From positions 1-64,000 of the forward strand of contig NZ_JAAXMM010000005.1 in NCBI RefSeq assembly GCF_012276985.1: a DNA stretch of 64,000 nucleotides, read 5' to 3'. The DNA comes from Agrobacterium sp. a22-2 (GTDB taxonomy: Bacteria; Pseudomonadota; Alphaproteobacteria; Rhizobiales; Rhizobiaceae). The first letter of the stretch is position 1; the number at the start of each line of letters is the position of its first letter. Under the pieces are notes generated by a model that was not told the DNA's origin, made no database searches, and worked only from the letters and a program-made list of their open reading frames with translations. Positions 54,257-62,763 of this stretch are shown piece after piece. A program made the position numbers and the translations under genes.

Positions 54257-55132
54257 TTATTCCTTTGTGCTGGTCAGGCCTGAAAAGTCGAAGAGTTTCG
54301 GATCGAGCAGATGGGACGGGTTGACGTGGCCGAGCGCCCGCAGCATGGCGTCCTTGCGGCCCGGCATCTTCGCCTCGATACCGGCCAGCATCTCCTTCAT
54401 CAGATTGCGCTGCAGGCCGTCCTGGGAGCCGCAGAGGTCGCAGGGGATGATCGGGAACTGCATGGCGGCCGCGAATTTCGCCATGTCGTCCTCGGCGGCA
54501 TAGGCAAGCGGCCGCAGCACCAGCATGTCGCCTTCGTCGTTCATCAGCTTGGCCGGCATGGCGGCAAGGCGGCCGCCATGGAAGAAGTTCATGAAGAAGG
54601 TCTCGAGAATGTCTTCGCGGTGATGGCCGAGCACCAGCGCGTCGCAGCCCTCCTCGCGGGCGATGCGGTAGAGATTGCCGCGCCTCAGCCGCGAACAGAG
54701 CGCGCAATAGGTGGCGCCCTCCGGCACTTTCTCCTTCACGATCGAATAGGTGTCGCGATATTCGATACGATGGGCGACGCCGATCGATTTCAGATAGTCC
54801 GGCAGGACGTGTTTCGGGAAGTTGGGCTGGCCCTGGTCGAGATTGCAGGCGATCAATTCAACCGGCAGAAGGCCGCGCCATTTGAGATCGAGCAGCAGCG
54901 CCAGAAGGCCATAGCTGTCCTTGCCGCCCGACAGGCCGATCAGCCAGCGGCGCTGGTCCTTCAGCATGTCGAAATCGCCGATCGCCTGGCGGACCTGGCG
55001 CAGCAGGCGCTTGCGCAGCTTGTTGAACGAGACGGAGCTTTGGGCCGCCGCAAACAGCGGATGGCGTAGCGCTTCGTCAGCGCCGTCGTCTGCAAGCTCG
55101 GCGGTGGTGCCTTCAACCGCGCGCATATCCAT
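54257..55132 (-). CDS. ttcA: tRNA 2-thiocytidine synthetase TtcA (291 aa)
   Basis: TtcA thiolates C32 of certain tRNAs with a [4Fe-4S] cluster. The PP-loop SGGKDSYG is at about 68, the CxxC pair in [10 protein letters not shown] (about C143, C146) and further cysteines in [11 protein letters not shown] (about C231, C234). I chose ATG 55132 because GAGAGG is seven bases upstream; an upstream TTG is too close to that site. It starts 25 bases downstream of the YdjC gene stop on the same strand. Confidence 0.92.
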   Translation of the reverse strand: MDMRAVEGTTAELADDGADEALRHPLFAAAQSSVSFNKLRKRLLRQVRQAIGDFDMLKDQRRWLIGLSGGKDSYGLLALLLDLKWRGLLPVELIACNLDQGQPNFPKHVLPDYLKSIGVAHRIEYRDTYSIVKEKVPEGATYCALCSRLRRGNLYRIAREEGCDALVLGHHREDILETFFMNFFHGGRLAAMPAKLMNDEGDMLVLRPLAYAAEDDMAKFAAAMQFPIIPCDLCGSQDGLQRNLMKEMLAGIEAKMPGRKDAMLRALGHVNPSHLLDPKLFDFSGLTSTKE

Positions 55133-55157
55133 TGGCAAGCCTCTCGACGGTTAAACC

Positions 55158-56006
55158 CTATGCGGCGTCTCGCGCCCGCATGGCCATGCTGTCCCGGCCC
55201 ATCAGCTCCGCAAATTCCACCGCGCGGGCGGCGACCAGCGGATCGCGGGCCTGCAACAAGGCATCACCATGGCCGGGATGGCACATGACGACCATGCCAT
55301 GCTGCCCCCGCTCTTTAAGGAAGTTCATGAGAGGAGGAAAGGCCTGAGGCTGCAACCAGTCGTAAAAACCTGCGAGCGGCCCCTTGACCGGATAGCCCGC
55401 TGCGCGCATCTGCCGGTCAAAGCCCCGCGCCATGAGCGCTACAATGGCCACCTTGGCCCGTAGCGTGAGGGTTGGCGCGAAGGTAAGGCTTGGGGCGCCG
55501 CGCAACCAAGGCAAGGACCCAAGCGATTGCAGATGGGCTTTGCGGCTCAGAAACCAGCGACGCACGACCGGTAGGAAATGCACGTGCTGATGACCGTCGA
55601 TATAGGCCGGGCCATGGCCCATGGCTGCGACGAAGGCGGCCAGCTGCTCATCCAGTTCGGCATGGATGGCGCTCTCCTCGCCCTGCCCGCCAAACGCTGC
55701 CAGCAAGCGCTGTTTGAGCGGTGGCATCGCCACGGTGTCTGGACCTGCCGTCAGCGGTCGAAAATCGGTCAGGGTCAGATGCAGGCCGATGCTGGTGCGG
55801 TCCGATGGTGCCAGCTCCAGCAGTTTTTCGGCTTCCTCCGGCCATTCCGGAAACAGCGTCATGCAGCCGGTTCCGGTGAGTTTTCCGGCGATCAGCAATT
55901 CGCGGATGGCGCGGCTGACGCCCGGCGACAGGCCGTAGTCGTCGGCAACCAGGACAAAGCGCCGGTCAGGCGTTCCGTCCGGCAGACGCCGGCCGCCGAG
56001 GCTCAT
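55158..56006 (-). CDS. YdjC/ChbG-family carbohydrate deacetylase (282 aa)
   Basis: The metal-binding start VADDYGLSPGVSRAI (about D22-D23), the His motif IDGHQHVHFLP and MVVMCHPG near the end are the YdjC/HpnK hallmarks. Members remove N-acetyl groups from sugars, either chitobiose or lipid-linked HexNAc (NaxD). It overlaps the stop of the GT2 gene by four bases, so the pair acts together. By analogy with FlmF2/NaxD it may deacetylate a polyprenyl-phosphate HexNAc made by its neighbour. Confidence 0.88.
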   Translation of the reverse strand: MSLGGRRLPDGTPDRRFVLVADDYGLSPGVSRAIRELLIAGKLTGTGCMTLFPEWPEEAEKLLELAPSDRTSIGLHLTLTDFRPLTAGPDTVAMPPLKQRLLAAFGGQGEESAIHAELDEQLAAFVAAMGHGPAYIDGHQHVHFLPVVRRWFLSRKAHLQSLGSLPWLRGAPSLTFAPTLTLRAKVAIVALMARGFDRQMRAAGYPVKGPLAGFYDWLQPQAFPPLMNFLKERGQHGMVVMCHPGHGDALLQARDPLVAARAVEFAELMGRDSMAMRARDAA

Positions 56007-56953
56007 CCCTTGGCATCCGATTTGTGCAGCCGGCGAACGATGTAAAGTGGGCGATCCTTGGCTTCGCTGACGGCGACCCAGACATATTCGCCCAGCAGGC
56101 CGAGCAGCGCGAGGTTCAAACCACCCAGCACGGAGACAGCCGACATGATGCTCGGAAAGCCCGGCACGTCAGCGCCGAAGATCAGCGTCGAGATGATGAT
56201 TTCAAGGCCATAAAGCATGCCGAGAATGCCGATCACGAAGCCAAACAGCGAGACGAAACGCAGTGGAATAGCCGAAAATGAGGTGATGCCTTCCAGCGAC
56301 AGGGCGACAAGCGCCAGCCTCGACCATTTCGTTGCGCCGGCACTGCGGACATCCGGCGTGTAGTAGATGCCCTTCTGCCGAAACCCGGTCCAGGCATAGA
56401 GCCCCTTGTTGAAACGGCGGCGGTCACGCACCCGCAGCAGCGCATCGACGGCCGGACGACGCATGATGCGGAAATCGCCGGCGTTTTCCGGGATGATGAA
56501 GCGCTGCTTGGAATTGATCATCCAATAGAAGAAACTGCCGGCAATGGCCTTTTTCATCGACTGTTTGTGGCGGTCGTCGCGGATCGAATAGACCACGTCG
56601 AGATCGTCATCGGCCAGAAGTGTCGAGATCAGTTCCATGCAGACGTCATAGGGATGCTGCAAGTCGGCATCGACCATCATCACGTAGTCGCCGCGGCTTT
56701 CCTCGATGCCGGCGAACAGCGCAATCTCCTTGCCGAAATTGCGGCTGAGTTCGACGATGCGCCATTGCCCATCAAGCTTTTCACGGTAAATTTTGATGCT
56801 GTCGTCCGTGCTGCCGTCATCGACCAGAACCAGTTCCAGATCCAGGTCATGAAGCTTTTTGACTTCCGCGCCGAGCCTTTTCGCGAACGTGGCGAATTCC
56901 AGAGCGGAATCGCGCTCGTTCAAGAAAGGTGCAACGATCGTCAGTAAGGCCAT
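56003..56953 (-). CDS. GT2-family polyprenyl-phosphate glycosyltransferase (316 aa)
   Basis: The GT-A domain (about 1-230) has LVLVDDGSTDDSI and the metal-binding MMVDADLQHP. Two C-terminal membrane segments (about 232-256 and 268-292) follow, the GtrB/DPM1-type layout for sugar transfer to undecaprenyl phosphate on the inner face of the membrane. AGAAGGAC precedes the ATG. It is followed with a four-base overlap by a YdjC-type deacetylase. The final acceptor (for example lipid A or core) needs a GT39/ArnT-type partner that is not in this window. Confidence 0.9.
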   Translation of the reverse strand: MALLTIVAPFLNERDSALEFATFAKRLGAEVKKLHDLDLELVLVDDGSTDDSIKIYREKLDGQWRIVELSRNFGKEIALFAGIEESRGDYVMMVDADLQHPYDVCMELISTLLADDDLDVVYSIRDDRHKQSMKKAIAGSFFYWMINSKQRFIIPENAGDFRIMRRPAVDALLRVRDRRRFNKGLYAWTGFRQKGIYYTPDVRSAGATKWSRLALVALSLEGITSFSAIPLRFVSLFGFVIGILGMLYGLEIIISTLIFGADVPGFPSIMSAVSVLGGLNLALLGLLGEYVWVAVSEAKDRPLYIVRRLHKSDAKG

Positions 56954-57086
56954 GTCCTTCTCCGGTCATCTTGGAGCCAGACATTTACATACGGCATTTT
57001 ATTTCATTTTCTTTAAATGCGGCGCCCGAAATCCAGTGATCTACTGCCGGAAAGGGCTTGAAGCAGAAATTGCGCCCACGAGATCG

Positions 57087-57106
57087 AAAAAACGCGCCAA
57101 CACGTT
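57087..57106 (-). terminator. Weak terminator after glsA
   Basis: A 6-bp stem with one G-T pair (57091-57096 with 57101-57106), a four-base loop and six T on the minus strand lie 36 bases after the glsA stop. Confidence 0.5.
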
Positions 57107-57142
57107 TCCGTGATCACGGACGAGATGATGATCGGCAAAGCC

Positions 57143-58069
57143 TCAAGCACCAAACACCGACCAACCGGTCCTGGCCGCCAACATTTCCAGCGCCAGGGAG
57201 CCCAGCAGCGAATTGCCGACCTTATTGAGGCCCGGCGACCAGACGGCGATCGATGCCTTGCCGGGCGCAATCGCCAGGATGCCGCCGCCGACGCCGCTCT
57301 TGCCCGGCAGGCCGACATGGAAGGCAAAATCGCCCGACCCGTCATAATGGCCGCAGGTCAGCATCAGTGCATTGATGCGCCGCGCCCGCTTTGGCGAGAC
57401 GACGGAATAGCCGCTGATCGGATCGGCGCCTTGAGCGGCCAGGAACAGGCCGGCCCGCGACAATTGCTGGCAGGTCATCGACAGGGCGCATTGGTGGAAA
57501 TAGACGCCGAGCACGTGGTCGACGTCGTGATGCAGATTGCCGAAGGAGCGCATGAAGTTGGCGAGCGCGTAATTGCGGAACCCGGTCTGGGTTTCCGACT
57601 TGGCCACCGCCCGATCAATACTGATCGTCTCGTCATCGGCAAGATAGCGCACGAAACGCAGCAATTCGCCGATCGCTTCCTTGGGCTTGTATCCGGCCAG
57701 CACCATGTCGCAGATGACGATCGCGCCGGCATTGATGAAGGGATTGCGGGGAATGCCGAGCTCGTGTTCGAGCTGCACGATGGAGTTGAAGGCCGAGCCG
57801 GACGGTTCGCGGCCGACCCGCTGCCAGATGGTCTCGCCCGCCTTGCCGAGGGCCAGCGTCAGCATGAAGACCTTGGAAATGCTCTGGATCGAGAACGGCG
57901 TCGCGGCATCGCCGGCGGTGTAGACGGCACCGTCGACGGTGGTGATGGCGATGGCGAATTGTTTAGGGTCGACCTTGGCGAGTTCCGGGATGTAGTCGGC
58001 GACCTTGCCCTCGCCGCGCCGCTCGGCAAACGCCGAGGCAATGTCATCGATGATCGCCTGCAGATCCAT
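57143..58069 (-). CDS. glsA: Glutaminase GlsA (308 aa)
   Basis: Glutaminase hydrolyses glutamine to glutamate and ammonia. The beta-lactamase-like fold has the Ser/Lys catalytic pair in [12 protein letters not shown] (about S64 and K67), then [12 protein letters not shown] and FINAGAIV, and KSGVGGGI near the end. I chose ATG 58069, with GGGGA 6 bases upstream. It follows rpsD on the same strand, separated by a terminator. Confidence 0.95.
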   Translation of the reverse strand: MDLQAIIDDIASAFAERRGEGKVADYIPELAKVDPKQFAIAITTVDGAVYTAGDAATPFSIQSISKVFMLTLALGKAGETIWQRVGREPSGSAFNSIVQLEHELGIPRNPFINAGAIVICDMVLAGYKPKEAIGELLRFVRYLADDETISIDRAVAKSETQTGFRNYALANFMRSFGNLHHDVDHVLGVYFHQCALSMTCQQLSRAGLFLAAQGADPISGYSVVSPKRARRINALMLTCGHYDGSGDFAFHVGLPGKSGVGGGILAIAPGKASIAVWSPGLNKVGNSLLGSLALEMLAARTGWSVFGA

Positions 58070-58092
58070 GCACATCCCCATCTTGCTCAAAC

Positions 58093-58119
58093 AAAAAAGC
58101 CGCCCCGAGGGGCGGCTTT
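58093..58119 (-). terminator. Rho-independent terminator after rpsD
   Basis: An 11-bp GC-rich stem (58096-58106 with 58109-58119) with a tight loop and a T run on the minus strand lies 21 bases after the rpsD stop. Confidence 0.9.
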
Positions 58120-58140
58120 CTGAATACCCAATCGCGACGA

Positions 58141-58758
58141 TTAACGCGAATAGAATTCGACGACGAGCTGCGGTTCCATGACGACGGCGTAAGGCACGTC
58201 GGACAGGCCCGGAATACGAACGAAGGTGGCAACCATCTTGTTGTGGTCGGCTTCGATATAGTCCGGAACGTCGCGTTCAGCGAGCGAAACGGCTTCGAGA
58301 ACGGTGACCAGCTGCTTCGACTTCTGGCGAACTTCGATCACGTCGCCGGCCTTGCAGCGGTACGAGCCGATGTTGACCTTGACGCCGTTGACCGTGACGT
58401 GGCCGTGGTTGACGAACTGACGGGCAGCAAAGACGGTCGGTACGAACTTGGCGCGATAGACGATCGCGTCAAGACGCGATTCCAACAGGCCGATCAGGTT
58501 CTCCGAGGTATCGCCCTTGCGACGGTTTGCCTCGTCGTAGGTGGCGCGGAACTGCTTTTCGCGCAGGTCGCCGTAGTAGCCCTTCAGCTTCTGCTTGGCG
58601 CGCAGCTGCACGCCGAAGTCCGAAAGCTTGCCCTTGCGGCGCTGGCCGTGCTGGCCGGGGCCGTATTCGCGACGGTTGACCGGGGACTTGGGACGACCCC
58701 AGATATTTTCGCCCATGCGGCGATCGATTTTGTACTTGGATGAAGCGCGCTTGCTCAT
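58141..58758 (-). CDS. rpsD: 30S ribosomal protein S4 (205 aa)
   Basis: Primary 16S rRNA-binding protein. Starts [20 protein letters not shown], has the [20 protein letters not shown] region and the S4 domain ([20 protein letters not shown], then [10 protein letters not shown]). AAAGGA lies six bases before the ATG. It stands alone rather than in the alpha operon, as usual in alphaproteobacteria. Confidence 0.97.
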   Translation of the reverse strand: MSKRASSKYKIDRRMGENIWGRPKSPVNRREYGPGQHGQRRKGKLSDFGVQLRAKQKLKGYYGDLREKQFRATYDEANRRKGDTSENLIGLLESRLDAIVYRAKFVPTVFAARQFVNHGHVTVNGVKVNIGSYRCKAGDVIEVRQKSKQLVTVLEAVSLAERDVPDYIEADHNKMVATFVRIPGLSDVPYAVVMEPQLVVEFYSR

Positions 58759-59090
58759 CGCATTTCCTTTCAACAGGTTACACCGGTTTGTTGCCAAACC
58801 GGATCAAGGAAACACGCCCTCCTCTGAGTTTCGATTTAGAAACTCTGACAGGCTTCTCACAAAAAGCGTATGGAGAGAACCACGGGACATGTCAGTAAAA
58901 CGCCCGGCATTTCTGCCCGGCGTTGCGCGCTCTTTACGCAGAGGACGCCGCAATGTCAACGCCCGCCTTGACGTTTCGCCCCTTCCACCCCAGCTAACCG
59001 TCACTGCAGCACCGGGCCCCTCTGACGCGAGCGCCGGATTCCCGTGATGTCGGAGCTGCAATCATCAACCATCCGGCAAAGGAAACCCCT
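58759..59090. other. rpsD/terC divergent gap
   Basis: This 332-base gap has no gene. It holds a GAGTTTC/GAAACTC hairpin (58826-58832 with 58839-58845), possibly part of the rpsD leader, and a second CGCC-N/GGCG palindrome near 58901-58922 with one mismatch. I looked for the conserved GGGGAGTAGC core of the yybP-ykoY manganese riboswitch before the TerC gene and did not find it. Confidence 0.45.
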
Positions 59091-60086
59091 ATGGATTTTC
59101 TTTGGATCGACTTCTTGGGGACCGCTACCTGGATGTGGCTCTCCTTCCTCGCCCTCGTCTTCCTTCTGCTTGCCCTCGACCTTGGCGTTCTTCACAAGAA
59201 GAGCGCCGAAATCGGCATGCGCGAGAGTTTTGTGCTCTCCGCCTTCTACATTGCGCTCGGCACCGCCTTTGGCGGCTGGGTGTGGTTCCAGTCCGGACCG
59301 CAGGCCGGTCTTGAATATCTGACCGGCTTTGTGGTCGAAAAGAGCCTGGCGATGGACAATATCTTCGTCATCGCGATGATCTTCTCCTATTTCGCCATTC
59401 CCCGCGCCTATCAGCACCGCGTGTTGCTTTACGGCATTCTCGGCGTGATCGTCATGCGCGGCATCATGATCGCCGCCGGTGCCGCAATCGTCGAGAACTA
59501 TCACTGGGTTCTCTATATTTTCGCCGGCTTCCTGGTCATCACCGGCATCAAGATGCTGCTGATGGCAGACCAGGAATACGACGTGTCCGGCAACCCGCTG
59601 CTGAAACTCCTGCGCCGCCACCTGCCGGTGACCGACGGGCTGCGCGAGGACCGGTTCGTGGTTCGCGAGACCGACGAGAAGACCGGCAAGCTCAGGACCT
59701 ATATCACGCCGCTGCTTCTGGCACTGGTCATGGTCGAACTGGCCGACCTGATCTTCGCGGTCGATTCGATCCCGGCGGTGTTTGCCATCACCACGGATCC
59801 GTTCATCGTCTATACCTCGAACATCTTTGCGATCCTCGGCCTGCGCGCTCTCTATTTTGCGCTGTCGGCCCTCATCCATCGCTTCGTCTACCTGAAATAT
59901 GCGCTGTCGGTGGTGCTGATCTTCATCGGCTCGAAGATCTTCGTGGCCGACATGCTGGGGCTGGCCAAAATCCCGCCCCTGCTGTCGCTGAGCGTCACGG
60001 TCGGCATTCTGGCGGCCGGCATCCTCGGCTCGCTCTGGGCGACGCGCAATATCGACAGGGGTGACGCCAAGGCCCCCGGCGAATAG
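59091..60086 (+). CDS. TerC-family integral membrane protein (331 aa)
   Basis: Nine or so membrane segments. The family motifs are LEYLTGFVVEKSLAMDNIF and MVELADLIFAVDSIPAVFAI, with conserved Asp residues inside membrane segments. TerC/Alx proteins are linked to manganese export or metal insertion into secreted enzymes. AAAGGAAA lies nine bases before the ATG. No ter gene cluster is nearby, so tellurite resistance is not implied. Confidence 0.92.
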   Translation: MDFLWIDFLGTATWMWLSFLALVFLLLALDLGVLHKKSAEIGMRESFVLSAFYIALGTAFGGWVWFQSGPQAGLEYLTGFVVEKSLAMDNIFVIAMIFSYFAIPRAYQHRVLLYGILGVIVMRGIMIAAGAAIVENYHWVLYIFAGFLVITGIKMLLMADQEYDVSGNPLLKLLRRHLPVTDGLREDRFVVRETDEKTGKLRTYITPLLLALVMVELADLIFAVDSIPAVFAITTDPFIVYTSNIFAILGLRALYFALSALIHRFVYLKYALSVVLIFIGSKIFVADMLGLAKIPPLLSLSVTVGILAAGILGSLWATRNIDRGDAKAPGE

Positions 60087-60244
60087 TGACCTGATCCGGT
60101 CGGGGGCGGCATATTTGTCCGTCCCCGCCCCTCATCGGCATGAACACAAACTATCGTGACGACGGTTTGCGAAGCTGACAGCCAGACCAAACTGGTCTAA
60201 AGCCAGCATCAGCTTCCAATTTCACGATCGTGCCCAGGACTGTC

Positions 60245-61057
60245 ATGGCTTCTCGCAACGCTTCCCTCCTCCTCTCGTCCCTCATCGCCCTTCTGGCAGC
60301 ATTCGGACCGACGCAGGCCTTCGCCGGTCGGGCCTATGTGATCCTGGACGCCAAGACCGGTCAGGTGCTCGACGCAGAGAATGCCGACGTCATCAACTAT
60401 CCGGCATCGCTGACCAAGATGATGACGCTGTACCTGACCTTCGAGGCCCTGCATCAGAAGCGCTTCGGCTGGGACGACCGGCTGGTGATGTCGGAAAATG
60501 CGGAAAGCAAGGAACCGTACAAATTCGCGGTCGGCGCCGGCAACAAGATCACCGTGCGCGAAGCCGTCATGGGCATGATCGTGCTGTCGACCAATGACGC
60601 GGCCGTGGCGGTCGCCGAGACGCTTGCCGGCTCCGAGCAGGCCTTTGGTGAGATGATGACCGCCAAGGCCCGCGCGCTCGGCATGACCAGCACGGTCTTC
60701 ACCAATCCGGCCGGCCTGCCCGATCCCAACCAGGTGACCACCGCCGCCGACATGGCACGGCTGGGCCTGGCGCTGATGCGGGACTATCCGGACGAATACA
60801 AGCTGTTTTCCACGACCAATTTCACCTTTCGCAGCATGAAGTTCCGCGGCCACAACAGGCTGCTTGTCACCTATCCGGGTGCAGACGGCATCAAGACCGG
60901 CTATACCAAGGCCTCGGGTTACAATCTCGTCAGTTCGGCCAGCAATGGTGATCGCCGCGTTGTCGGCGTCGTGCTGGGCGGCGACAGCGCAGCCGAGCGC
61001 GACGACCAGATGGCGGCCCTGTTCAACAAATATCTGGGCGCGCAGTCCGGACAATAA
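60245..61057 (+). CDS. D-alanyl-D-alanine carboxypeptidase, S11 family (270 aa)
   Basis: A signal peptide ends AFAGR (about residue 27). The penicillin-binding motifs are complete: S55LTK in YPASLTKMM, S115TN in VLSTNDAAV and K217TG in GIKTGYTK. It trims the terminal D-Ala of peptidoglycan stem peptides in the periplasm. The C-terminal beta domain and amphipathic anchor of DacA are lacking, so it is a short, probably soluble form. AGGA lies before ATG 60245; a GTG five codons earlier is possible. Confidence 0.92.
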   Translation: MASRNASLLLSSLIALLAAFGPTQAFAGRAYVILDAKTGQVLDAENADVINYPASLTKMMTLYLTFEALHQKRFGWDDRLVMSENAESKEPYKFAVGAGNKITVREAVMGMIVLSTNDAAVAVAETLAGSEQAFGEMMTAKARALGMTSTVFTNPAGLPDPNQVTTAADMARLGLALMRDYPDEYKLFSTTNFTFRSMKFRGHNRLLVTYPGADGIKTGYTKASGYNLVSSASNGDRRVVGVVLGGDSAAERDDQMAALFNKYLGAQSGQ

Positions 61058-61083
61058 CCTTTTCCAAAGATCGGATACGCCCC

Positions 61084-62322
61084 ATGACCGACACCGTGCT
61101 CGACCGCCTTCTCCGCTACGTTGTCATCGACACCCAGTCCGACCCGACATCGACAGCCCAGCCCTCGACGGAAAAGCAGAAGGATCTTGGCCGGATCCTG
61201 GTGCAGGAACTGCTGGCGCTCGGTCTTGGGGATGCCCATCTCGATGAACACGGCAATGTTTATGCGACGATCCCAGCCACCTCGGACAAGCCTGTTCCGG
61301 TCATCTGCTTCTGCTCGCATATGGATACGGCACCGGATTTCACCGGCACGCATGTCAAGCCGCAGGTCGTGCGCAATTACCAGGGCGGCGACATCCGCCT
61401 GACCGGCGACACCGCCCAGGTGATCCGCGTCAGCGATCACCCGCAGCTCAACAGCCAGATCGGCCATGACATCGTCACGACCGACGGAACGACGCTGCTT
61501 GGCGCCGACGACAAGGCCGGCATTGCCGAAATCATGACGGCGGCCGCCACGCTGCTCGCCAATCCCGGCATCAAGCACGGCACGATCAAGATCCTTTTTA
61601 CCACCGACGAGGAAATCGGCCGCGGCGCCGACAAGGTGGATCTCGACAAGCTCGGCGCGGCATTTGCCTATACGCTCGACGGCAGCACGGTCGGTGAGAT
61701 CGAGAACGAGACCTTTTCGGCCGATGGCGTGGAGATCGAGATTACCGGTGTTGCCATGCATCCGGGCTATGCCAAGGACAAGATGGAAAACGCCATCAAG
61801 ATCGCCAGCGCCATCGTCGCCCGCCTGCCGAAGGACCAGACGCCGGAGACCACCGAAGGCCGGCAGGGTTTCATCCATCCGACCGATATCTCCGGCTCGA
61901 TGGATCATGCGCATCTGCAATTCATCATCCGCGACTTCACCGACGAAGGTCTGGTAGAAAAGGAAATACTGCTCGAACAGATCGTCAAGGAGGCGATGAC
62001 CACCTATCCCGGCTCGTCCTATACGTTCACGGTCAAGCAGCAGTATCGCAACATGAAGCAGGTGCTCGACCGGCACCCAGAGATCGTCGACAATCTCGCC
62101 GAAGCGGTGCGCCGCGCCGGGCTGGAACCGGTGCTGCACAGCATCCGCGGCGGCACCGACGGTTCGCGCCTGTCCTTCATGGGCCTGCCCTGCCCCAATA
62201 TCTATACCGGCGGCCACGCCTATCACTCGCCGCTCGAATGGGTTGGTGTCCAGGACATGGAACTGGCAGTGAAAACGATCGTCGAGCTGGTGCAGGTCTG
62301 GGAGGAGCGCACGGCGGCATGA
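61084..62322 (+). CDS. pepT: Peptidase T (412 aa)
   Basis: A di-zinc M20 tripeptidase. Metal ligands and catalytic residues appear in FCSHMDTAPDFTG (about H79, D81), GADDKAGIAEI and FTTDEEIGRGADK, and IRGGTDGSRLSFMGLP. It releases N-terminal residues from tripeptides in the cytosol. Its stop overlaps the start of the DUF1810 gene (ATGA). Confidence 0.95.
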   Translation: MTDTVLDRLLRYVVIDTQSDPTSTAQPSTEKQKDLGRILVQELLALGLGDAHLDEHGNVYATIPATSDKPVPVICFCSHMDTAPDFTGTHVKPQVVRNYQGGDIRLTGDTAQVIRVSDHPQLNSQIGHDIVTTDGTTLLGADDKAGIAEIMTAAATLLANPGIKHGTIKILFTTDEEIGRGADKVDLDKLGAAFAYTLDGSTVGEIENETFSADGVEIEITGVAMHPGYAKDKMENAIKIASAIVARLPKDQTPETTEGRQGFIHPTDISGSMDHAHLQFIIRDFTDEGLVEKEILLEQIVKEAMTTYPGSSYTFTVKQQYRNMKQVLDRHPEIVDNLAEAVRRAGLEPVLHSIRGGTDGSRLSFMGLPCPNIYTGGHAYHSPLEWVGVQDMELAVKTIVELVQVWEERTAA

Positions 62323-62738
62323 GTGACGCCTTTGATCTGCAGCGTTTCGTCGATGCACAGCGGCCGGTCTATGCCGCTGTGCTGGCCGAACTGCGTCGGG
62401 GACAGAAGACCAGCCACTGGATGTGGTTCATCTTCCCGCAGATAAAGGGTCTGGGCGGCAGTCCGACTGCCAGGACATATGCGATCGCATCGCTTGCCGA
62501 AGCGCGGGCCTATCTCGCGCATCCCGTGCTCGGCGACCGATTGTGGGAATGTTGCGAGATCCTGCTGAGCCTTGACGGTCGAAGCGCGGAAGAGATTTTC
62601 GGCTATCCGGATGTGCTGAAGCTGCGGTCGTCGATGACGCTGTTTTCAAGGGCCGGCGGTGGCGACACCGTCTTCGACCAGGTGCTGACCCGATTCTACA
62701 ACGGTGAGGCTGATCCCGCGACACTCGCCAGACTTTGA
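62319..62738 (+). CDS. DUF1810 protein (139 aa)
   Basis: The family pattern FVDAQRPVYAAVLAELRRGQ, then HWMWFIFPQIKGLGGSPTAR and FGYPDVLKLRSSMTLFS, is clear. No enzyme function is settled; the fold is helical. Four-base overlap with pepT suggests co-translation. Confidence 0.92.
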   Translation: MSDAFDLQRFVDAQRPVYAAVLAELRRGQKTSHWMWFIFPQIKGLGGSPTARTYAIASLAEARAYLAHPVLGDRLWECCEILLSLDGRSAEEIFGYPDVLKLRSSMTLFSRAGGGDTVFDQVLTRFYNGEADPATLARL

Positions 62739-62763
62739 AAGCCCGTCAGGACAGCAGGCAGAC

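Noticed and set aside
58759..59090. yybP-ykoY manganese riboswitch before the TerC gene
   Set aside because: The conserved core GGGGAGTAGC and its partner loop could not be found in the leader; only unrelated hairpins are present.
59091..60086. Tellurite-resistance island
   Set aside because: The TerC-family protein stands alone without terA, terB, terD or terE; the family is widespread in metal homeostasis.
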